DNA of 64,000 nucleotides from Metopolophium dirhodum (Eukaryota > Arthropoda > Insecta > Hemiptera > Aphididae), in assembly GCF_019925205.1 (NCBI RefSeq), contig NC_083568.1, positions 6,032,237 through 6,096,236 on the forward strand, given 5' to 3'. Under the pieces are notes generated by a model. That model saw nothing but the letters and a program-made list of their open reading frames with translations, searched no databases and was not told the DNA's origin. This document shows positions 54,665 to 64,000 of this stretch, one piece after another. The position numbers and the translations under genes are program-made. Position 1 is the stretch's first letter, and every line of letters begins with the position of its first letter.

Positions 54665-55876
54665 TTATGTGTAAAAACACGAAAATCTCGGAGATCAAGA
54701 AAAACCATAAGTATATAGTGATATTAATTTAATTCGAACACGGCTGCGTACGGGATCGTCGGTATGATAAACGCTTTAATGTAAATTTTATACATATGTA
54801 CATGCATATAATATAAAGGGTACCGAGGTCGCGAGACGTGCGTCGTTTAGTTAATTATACGAGGTATTAGGGCGATATTACTACCGGTAAATCGGAAGTA
54901 AGTACCGGAATCCTTTTGGCGAAGTGCTACGCGACGGTCCTGCAGAGACATCAAAGCCAGGCATCCGGATGCATTTCCTTAATTAACGGCTGAACCTTTA
55001 TAGGAATCCTTGAGTTGTAATTTTTGGAATTTCACCAAATCGTTGGATGACAGACGCTACACGAGGAAACCTTTAGTATAGTACCTACTGAGATTCTTAG
55101 TGCGTGATTTTACTCTTCAAAAATAGTTTCATAAATCATAATTTTGAATTAAATTTTAAATCTTCATAGTCTTGGAAAAATAATATGCGAAATAAAAACA
55201 CATTTATACAGCTGTAGAATAGATAATATTCATTAAAAACGCTTTACGACATTTAAATTGAATTACTTTGAAAATGTATAATGTTTATTTGAGTCTAAGC
55301 TATTAATTTCGTTGGTATACGAGTATAGCTTAAAAATAATAAATTACACCCATCAGGGTACATTATAATATAATGTATACGCCAATTTGGTATGTTCAAC
55401 TACACCATCCTATCTAATTAAAACAATAATATTTTCTGTAATAACAATAATAAGAAAAGTTATTGTGTGTGTGTGTGTGTGTGTGTATAAACTATCCAAA
55501 GTCAAGTCATCTTTTGCAATCATTAAAGTTCTGTTATTTGCTACATAGTAAGCCTATACGCAAAAAAATGCACATCTCTAAGCCAATTTTTAAATTTTGT
55601 TTAATATTAAAGAGTGCGGCACACACACAGGGATTTGTTTGCTCCACAAAAAACAAGTATTTTGTTGTTTTTATAGGGTTGCTATTAGTTACGTAATATA
55701 AAATAGTTGTTATAATTATTGTATATAATTTTAGACCTCTATTTTATAATCGGTCAAAACCGCCCAAATTACTGTGTCAAAAATATGTGTAGCTTACACG
55801 GAGTTAAATACAATAGGTAAATCATGGCATTATTTAAATTGTCGTGTGCAACGCGTGTGGATCGCCTATCATTAAT
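54665..55876. other. Intergenic DNA with a GT microsatellite
   Basis: A GT tract lies at 55464-55487. One ATCCGGAT word occurs near 54965 without neighbours, so it is not read as a hAT end. No gene is supported. Confidence 0.5.
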
Positions 55877-55945
55877 AAAAAAGATGGGAAAGTGGATGTC
55901 GCTCTGCTGTACAGTAGATTACAAGTGGGTCACTGTAATGGATGG
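55877..55945 (+). repeat. Dispersed repeat fragment, copy 2
   Basis: Plus-strand counterpart of the minus-strand copy at 3204-3270. It lies about 50 bp left of the GATTCTGAGCGAA inverted repeat, so it may be part of the same larger composite element. The 66-codon ORF over it (55824-56024) is not supported as a gene. Confidence 0.65.
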
Positions 55946-55991
55946 TGTTAAATTTGAATTCAATGATATAATATCATTGTATAAGAAAAAC

Positions 55992-57303
55992 GATTCTGAG
56001 CGAAAACGGTCAGTCAGCCCATGATATTACCAAGTATATTTGATGATATTATTGTGAAAAAAGTAATTTATATATAACCTATTCACGTGGAGCCTTATTT
56101 TCAATTTTCAATCCTTAGCTATAAAAGTTGAACATTTTATAAATATTCAACTACAAAACAATATTATTAAATTATAAATTTGATAAATGTTGTCAACATT
56201 TGAACTTTAAATGCTTATAAAAAAAAATTGTGCCTATATGTATTTTTAATATTTTTCAACTACTATTAGAACGATATATTAGGAGCCTTATATTAAATTT
56301 CCACACTTTTTTACCCAACAAATACAATTTTATTGATATTTATAGAAAAAAAAACTAAAAAAATTGAAAACTGACAATGTCCGAAAACAGCTCAAAAAGA
56401 GTCAAATTATTTTCAAAATTTTATCGTGTATAGAAAATGCTAATACAAACATTCAGTGAAATTTTCAAGTATCTACAGCCATACGTTTTTTAATTACAAC
56501 AAAATAAGAAAATCGTTACATGAGAAATCGAGTGAATATCAAATGTTGTAAAAATATGAGTTTCAAACGCTCATAAAAATTTAACTTTACTTTCTTGTAG
56601 TCATTTTTTTTTTGATAAAGGTAGACAAACTTATGGATAATCTTGTATTATATTTTCAAATCTTAGATTTAAAAAAAAAAATTTTTATTAATTCTCAACT
56701 CAAAATAATTTGCTAATTTTCGTGATTTTTCCGTATTTTGTCAAGATTCGAACTTTAAATGCTTATAAATAAAAACTTTGACGAAGGATTTTTAATTTTT
56801 TTCATCTGCCTTTGAAACAATAACCTAGCGGCCTTCTATTAAATTTTCAAGCTTTTTTACTCAACAGATAAAATTTTATTGATATTTTAGAAAAAAAAAC
56901 TAAAAAAAATGGAAACTAAAAAAATAAGTCAAAATATTTGGAAAATGTTATGGTGTATAGAAAATGCTAATATAAACGTCCAGTCAAAATTTCATGTACC
57001 TACGGTCATTTGTTTTTGAGTTACACCAAAAACCAAAATCGATTTTCTCGAAAACAGATTTTGCGTAAAAATTCCCGTTTTTCCTTAATTTTTCTTTTGT
57101 TTTTCACGTCGCGTTTGAAAACTACTGAGAAATTTTTACTTTTGACCCCCCAAAGTACCAACTAGATTCACTTTCCTATCAGAAAAGTTACTGTCGAAGA
57201 AAATCCAAGCACTTTTACTGTCCTAAAAGGTGATGACAGCCACAAAAAAAAATAAAACACACATCATTGTAAAATCAATAAATTCATCGCTTCGCTCAGA
57301 ATC
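55992..57303. mobile_element. Non-autonomous repeat element bounded by GATTCTGAGCGAA inverted repeats
   Basis: Seen: GATTCTGAGCGAA at 55992-56004 is exactly repeated in inverse orientation at 57291-57303. The interior is coding-poor and holds related blocks: the stretch around 56285-56490 (GCCTT...TATTAAA, then TAGAAAATGCTAATA) recurs at 56831-57045 with an offset of 527-546 bp, and a block with TTTAAATGCTTATAA occurs near 56200 and 56750. From memory this resembles an abundant aphid repeat family; that is recall, not a search. No target duplication was identified, so the true ends may lie slightly outside. Confidence 0.6.
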
Positions 57304-58919
57304 TAAAACATAATGTCTGCTATATAATATATAAAATTAAATGTCTAAAATAGATGACCTTTCTGTAAAATCAAATTTTTTAACCGATTCCCATAAAATC
57401 GTTCATCAATTGATTCTTCAAGATCCGTAGTTTGTAGGTTTATAACTAACTTTTTGTTTTTCAACACGTATAGAAAGTAGAAACACTATATTATATCAAT
57501 TATTTTATTTGAAATTTATTGTTGCCATTAGTTACAGAAAATAGAATAGTTATTATGATTTGATATAATTGTATAGACCTGTATTTCGTATATTTTGATG
57601 AAAACAACGTTAAAAAGTAATAACATGTGTTGAAAATCTGTGCAGTATACATTTAACGGAGCTAAAGAAGGTGTAAATCCATGGACATATAATTTGTCAC
57701 GGGCAACGCCATGCAAGATCAGCAGGCTATTATAGTTATTACTTATTACGTCATAATATCAATCGTAGTTGGTAATATCGTCTGATCACAATATTATTGT
57801 ATCATTACAGATTTTATACAGGTATGTTATTTGTAATTTAAATTTATTGATACCTATATTCTGTATTATAGTCTCGCTTTATTATAGAGTTCAGCTTTAT
57901 GTTTGATCTTAATTTAAAAAAGTGATTTACAAATTTAACCTTGCTTGAAGCCAGTAGTCACTTGTGAAGATTTCTAATAACATAATACGTATATAATATA
58001 TTATTGTTATTATTAGACAATGCAAATTTATGAATAAACTTTAAAGTAGGTATGTAAGTATAAAGTAGGTAAGTATAGGTAGCCAGGTATGTGTACTTCA
58101 ATACATCCGAGTTTATTTAATACAATTTATAAATATTGCTACAACTGAATATAATTCCGAACTCCTATAGTTATTTTAAAATTAGTAGTTATTGTTTTCA
58201 CGATTCATAATATATATATACCTACTTGGCAAAGTTAATAAGCTACCCAATCATTTCGAAAAAATTAACTCAATTTAAATCCAGATATCCGACTTCCGAC
58301 ACCGACGTTGGGTATGCGTTTGAAATATTTTTCCAAACAAGTAGAATATGACGTGTTAAGTTATTATTTTACCCAACATAAAAAAAAACTTTCCTAAACA
58401 CGCGATGACCTGCGCCCACGGACACACCACGGAGCTTCGTTATTTCGCCATCTACCCGAAATATACTAAAGGCACTCAACACTCGGCCGTATTCATAAGC
58501 TGTGACGAGTGACAACTATTATTGCAGTTTATGCGTTGATGGGGTCGCTATATTATGGGCAGGCTATATAGCTCATAATATATATAGGTAATCGTTGGTA
58601 CCTACATATATATAAGTTTTTTTTTTTATTATATATTATTATGCGAAGACCTTCGACCGCGTGTGTGTGTGTGTGTGTACCGAGGCGGCGACCGTTCTCG
58701 CGTGCGATCCATTAAGAATCTAATTAATCGGTCGGTCGTATAATAATATTTTATTGCCGGCCGCGCGGATATTCGCTTTCATCACGCGATTGTCTCGCCG
58801 ACGCCGACGACGTATTATACGATTCTCTCGGATCTCTTTTCCACGTCATTCCCAGTTCCCGTCGAAGCGTTTACTCTTCTCTCTCACTCACTCTATCTCG
58901 CCGTCCGCATATAACGACA

Positions 58920-58951
<32 letters not shown>

Positions 58952-61897
58952 GTGTACGACGACGGCTCCCGCGAGACGGACCGCTTCTGGTGTGCGCGGC
59001 TCGTCTTCGTCCCGGAGACCGCCGCTATTGTACGCGCACATATATATTATATAGGTATAGGTACCCTATCTCTGCTGTACCTAAAGACATGCATTCGCAC
59101 TCGATTCCGCGTACTATTATAATAATATCAAGTGGTCGGGCGATGATAATGCGCGGACATAACTTATCCGGTGCACCGGCGGCACGCTCGCGACTTGGTA
59201 TATATATATATATAGGTATATACCTCCTATATACCTGCAGCGGTACAATAATAGGTATCGCCTCCGCCGCCGCCGCCGCGAGTGCACGGCGTGTATATAG
59301 GCGTAGGTACGTGACGTTTTATTCATATAGTAATAATATATAATGTATGAAAAAAGGATAAGAGATCGTGCTGACGGGGAGGGGACGAGAAAAAAACCGA
59401 GACGGAAAAACGCGCACAAAAGAAAACGAAAATAGCCGCTCGCGAAACGGCGGCGGCGGAGGCGGTGGAGGTATTTCTCGTGTGTCCGCGCACGTGTAAT
59501 TTTATGCGAACCGGTAAACAATAGGGCGAAATGTGCCGTTTCTCACCTGCGTCAAACGCTCCTCGCCACGACGACGACGACGACGACGACGAGATGTGAA
59601 AGATTTATGCTTCCGTCTGACCGTCGCCGCCGTCGCCGCCCGGGTCAGATTCTTTTCAAAGCGTCGCTTTTCGTTTTCCCTCTAACCCCCTCCCCCCCCC
59701 CCCGGCGTTGTTTTTGTTTCACCACCAAATTATATACAATCGAAATCAAAAAACCGAAAAACCGGTGACGCGAATACGTTATGTTATATCGCACACAATG
59801 GACCGCGGTATTCGAAAAATCCGCCGATATTTATGTCGCCGATGCCGCGAACCGTCGAAGCGGTCGCGTCACGTCTTATATTATAATGTGCGTATTATAC
59901 ACAATGTAATAATAATGTATACATTCATATATGATAATATACAATACATTACAGACGTGTTGGAGTGCGATTGGTTTCGTTATGATAATATTAGAGCCGC
60001 CGACGAAAATTTGCATTTTCGTCGATAATTCAAAGCGAGCGACCCGACGATTTATTATTCGAGGGTCCTGCGCCGTCGCGTATCGTCGTCGTCCAAGTCG
60101 TCCAAGTCGTCCAAGTCTTCCACGGCGGTCGGACCGACATCCGTCGTCGTTTCCTTACAATAATATTATTATATTTGTGTGCATTATATTACATTATTTG
60201 TATTATTTTTTAACTACAGAAATACAATGGACCCGTCCGCTGCGATGCCACACGGCGATCGTTTATCATTTTGTCTCGCACGAGTTCGCGCACACGTCTC
60301 GTGATCTATATGTTATGGTCGTCGTCGTCTGTTTTCGTCGTATACGAAACTTGTCCGGTCGGAGCATAATATTATTATAAGATATTCGGCTGCGCAGAGA
60401 AGTGTCGTCGGTATATTATTTGCCTGCGTTCAATCGTCCAAAATTAACCGGAAAATCGACAAGCCCGTTATTATCATCATTATTTTTTATTTTTTTTTTT
60501 TTTACCACGCCGAGCCGTTCAATTCTGCGGTTCATTGTGTTTTTTTTTTTCAAGATCCGATCGATACGTCATGATTAATGAAACGGATATTGAAAAATAA
60601 CAATACCGATTCCGCGTACGAATTTATAATAAATTCTTTATTGATTAATTGTGCACATTGTTCGTGCACATCTTGTGCCTTATATTATACTCTTTCTAGT
60701 TCAGATAAACGGATATATATATATATAGTTTTCAAACCGTCAGTAATGCACAGGTGTTATACATATATAAGCCTGCATATTGAGAATATTAATTATTGTT
60801 TAAATGCAAACGGTATTTAATTAAAAGATGTATATTATAAATTTAACACTTGCAGACGGCCTATGTCCATCGTATACTTGTGCGCTATACCACGGTGCCG
60901 ACTAAATCATAACATCTATTCATCTACCATATTATTATAATTGTATATAATATGCGTTACAATTCATCAAAACGTTTAGTAAATACTGAACGTATTATCA
61001 TGTAGAAAACCCGAATTAAACTCTTAAAAGAAGATAATATTATAGATATAGTTTATTCTGCGTGCTGCAGTGAACGTACATCATACTTTATATACGGCAT
61101 GAAAATAATTCCATTATAATAAAACCGGTAAAAGGATGGAGAATAATTTCAGTAGCTTAAGTAAAATTAATAGTATAAGGATAACCATTAAAACTATATA
61201 GGCATAGAATCGCATTTTAATTCGACGATGGTTTTTTCCTATTTTAATATCGATTATAACTATATATTATAATATTATTATTATTATGGTGTTTTTATAC
61301 AAATAAACGTTGGTTTTTAGACGTACTAATAGCATATTATGCTAATAATATTAGAGGGTATTAAAATTATATTGTATTAAAGTGTATATTTTATAAAATT
61401 CTATAACAAAATACAATCTTTATTGCATAAATATTAAATTTATAAATTTATAAAACACTAATATTAATCTGTTATCTAATATAAGTCAAAATAACTTATC
61501 AATAATTGAATCAGTTCTAATATAATATAAAAATAATCTATTAAGTACCTACATATTTTGTATAATTTATCTCTGCGAATAATTGCTATCAAGTAGTGAT
61601 TTAAATACATATGTTATTGTTTTACTGGTGATTTGCCAGATATTTTTTTTTATACATTTTCGAATACAATATGGTGGTAAATCGACTTGATATTCTATAC
61701 TTTCAGCTTTGCGTAATTCTAGCAATATTAAATAACTTCTACTTGGGAAATCAACCACGCCGAAACCCTATGCAAATATTGGAACCAGAAATTGGAATCC
61801 CATTAGAAATCTCATTTAAAAACCTAGTTTAGAAACAGGAACCGAAAATTATATAAAGTACATAGGTATACTTAAGACGTTTTCCGTATGATTTTGG

Positions 61898-61930
<33 letters not shown>

Positions 61931-64000
61931 TTTCGATTAATAAACTATTTATTTACTTCAGGTTGAATCGGACCGAATCGGACTTTTCAATTTTTTAGAT
62001 ACAAAATGTTCATATTTTTAAAACCGCATCCTAAAACTGAAAAAAAAATCATCGATAAGATTTCGATCTCGCGATCTCCGATACACGGGACTTCGTATAA
62101 TACCTACAACAATAGTATAATAATATATCGTTAATTTTTCATAATATAATGTGTCAGCTGCTCCAGGTTTTATTGCGGTCTGATTTAATAACATATACAT
62201 GACCGAATGGTGCGGTGCCTGATATACATTTGTCTTGCCCTTGACAATCTAAATTCCATTGGCAATTCTCACTTTGCGGGTGTGGTCTATACTTGATCTA
62301 GGGTGCACAAGATCAGTTTCGCGTGTCGGCCGATGCTTATCGGGACCTTCTCGTGCGAACACGGTGTCATCATTCATTCCAAGGTCCTGAAGGAAATGTG
62401 ATGTTAACGGCCATTGAAACGCGTTCAGTGCGTAATTGTGTTTTTCCCATTAACCATTGTGAAACGCGTAAACGACGGATCGCTGAAATGTTACTCTCTG
62501 ACGACGACGAGAATGTGTGGGGAAGGAAAAAAAACTGTCGGAAAAATAATCGGAAATCGGTACGTCGTGCCTCCGTCGGCCGTCGACCGCAGTAATAGTG
62601 TCCGCAAATGTACATAATAATAATAATATAATGATTGCATTGCGTCGTAACGTTACGTTATTTATTCATATGCACATGGTGTTATAGTATAATGTACGAA
62701 TAATAATGTTTTACCTTAAAAATAATATTATATTACATTACATGTGATATCGGATTTTATTTATAATATTATAATAGTATGTGAATCGGGGCGGTAGTCG
62801 GTTACTGTGTTACACGCTGAATGCGATTTTGCTGGCGAAGAGAAAGTTTAATTGAAAAACACAACTAAAGTTTGTCACGTATAGTTCGCCTGCAGCAGTA
62901 ATCGTCGCCAGTAAACTGTGATTACACGAAACGAAATGTTGCACACCACAATATTTATCGTGTTTGTTTATAGTGACGGCGGCGATCGTGCTTTATGTAT
63001 ATAAATATATATACCGCCGAATAATTCTAATTTATATGCTATTTAAAACGAAAGTATATTATAGGTATGCCTACCTACCCATATCGTTTTTATCTCGCAG
63101 ACAATAAACCATAATCAGCGTTTGAACCGTAAAAACGTATTGGTATTCAACCAACGTAAATGAATTACCCGGGAATGACTGTACGAAATTTCGAACTAAT
63201 CAAACATCGGCCCCGCCATGAGAGCCGCATATTATACACCATATTGTCTCGGTCCTAATTCTCCTTTTACAACAACCGTCGCGACAACCTCCCCGTCGGT
63301 CATCCGGGAGATAACATCTTATTAAAAAAAAAAAAACGAAAATACATCCATTATGATACTCTTGGAGTATGAATCGTATAATACCACCAATAAAAGTAAA
63401 TCTAAATGACGCGTTAACAAAAACCATAACAATGAGTTGTGATATGTTATAGGTATAAAACTTATAACATAATATTATTATGTAGACCAATAAAAAAAAG
63501 TAAATATTTTTATGTCCAGCACCTTGGCGTCTACTAGCACTAAAATAGCATACACTTTACAATATAATAATATAATATACGCATTATGCGCAGAATGATC
63601 AAACGAGAACGCTCAACCCACTTTGATCCTTATACCCATTCGTTTGAAATCTGATTGTGGAATTTTCAAGTAGGTACCAGGTACCTATTATACCAAATAT
63701 ACCTACATTTTTCAAATTAGAACCTACTCGTTTTGCACTGTGATTATTTATTTGAACATTTTTATTTATGCATCTAAAAAAATTTAAATCCGCAGTTTTT
63801 AGGTTATATGACGGAATAAGAATGATAATGATTTCACATTAAATATAAAATATTTGTAATATTTTAGCCTATTAACTATATAGTTGGTACTTATTATTAT
63901 ACTCGTTCAATCTTTACAGTTATTATAAAATGCTAATAAGTAGGTAATTAATATTAATTACCATAATCTCCAAATCATCTTTAAACCTTTTACCATGGAC
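57304..64000. other. Intergenic DNA with a long CpG-rich block
   Basis: About 58660-60550 is CpG-rich and dense in simple repeats: GT (58661-58678), TTA (58919-58950), CGA (59569-59592), a C run near 59692-59703 and three exact 9-bp units CGTCCAAGT (60090-60116). ATT repeats lie at 61900-61931. Smaller CpG-rich patches occur at 62310-62620 and 63220-63310. Apart from the weak exon at 62302 no gene is supported. Confidence 0.5.
62302..62559 (+). CDS. Weak candidate exon, product unknown
   Basis: An open frame of 86 codons lies between a possible acceptor (GATCTAG|GG at 62301) and a fair donor (G|GTACGT at 62560), with phase 0 at both ends. It reads through AYRDLLVRTRCHHSF, then RKRRIAEMLLSDDDENVWG and a basic tail. 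The region is CpG-rich, which makes stops rarer, and the polypyrimidine tract is poor. I recognise no domain and could not find partner exons nearby. It may be chance, or an exon of a gene extending outside the window. Confidence 0.22.

Noticed and set aside
54960..54972. A single ATCCGGAT near 54965 as a possible hAT end
   Set aside because: It is isolated, with no terminal repeat or target duplication nearby.
58754..59521. ORFs of 117-134 codons in three frames
   Set aside because: Overlapping frames on both strands made of Arg/Leu/Tyr runs from simple repeats in CpG-rich DNA; no domain or splice support.
1..64000. CRISPR arrays, bacterial operons or phage genes
   Set aside because: No spaced repeat arrays and no bacterial-type gene density; the DNA is insect-like with introns and transposons.

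Overview
The window looks like a piece of an aphid nuclear genome. It is AT-rich, full of short TAT/ATT microsatellites, and carries the TAGGTA/ACCTACCT words that are common in aphid DNA. CpG is not depleted, CpG-rich blocks recur, and introns are short with GT-AG ends. The assignment to aphids, perhaps the Macrosiphini, is inference from sequence style and remembered repeat families, not from a database search. Most of the 64 kb is non-coding, and most short ORFs in it are chance ORFs or sit in simple repeats.

Layout: 1-8.2 kb holds no convincing gene, only simple repeats, a perfect hairpin and a fragment of a dispersed repeat. 8.18-8.61 kb is a 5'-truncated LINE tail (Jockey-like). 8.6-16.3 kb is intergenic with a 500-N assembly gap at 14014-14513. 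16.35-17.19 kb is a non-autonomous transposon with long inverted arms. 17.2-26.5 kb is intergenic with CpG-rich blocks. 26507-29794 holds the one well-supported host gene: seven exons on the plus strand whose GT-AG junctions are all in phase, giving a 324-residue protein that I do not recognise. 29.8-38.9 kb is intergenic with a diverged direct duplication near 37-38 kb. 38922-41878 is a nearly complete hAT DNA transposon whose transposase (minus strand) has one frameshift and one small intron. Its ends carry clusters of the 8-bp palindrome ATCCGGAT. 41.9-51.8 kb is intergenic with CpG-rich islands, an 89-bp hairpin element and a repeat fragment. 51789-52068 is a tRNA-derived SINE with an 11-bp target duplication. 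53.9-57.3 kb is a cluster of non-autonomous elements, including a 368-bp hAT-type MITE full of the palindrome ATCTAGAT. 57.3-64 kb is intergenic with a long CpG-rich block and one weak exon candidate.

The genes do not form a pathway: one host gene of unknown function sits among mobile elements. The most interesting structural observation is that two unrelated-looking hAT-type elements both load their ends with 8-bp palindromes of the form ATC-NN-GAT.
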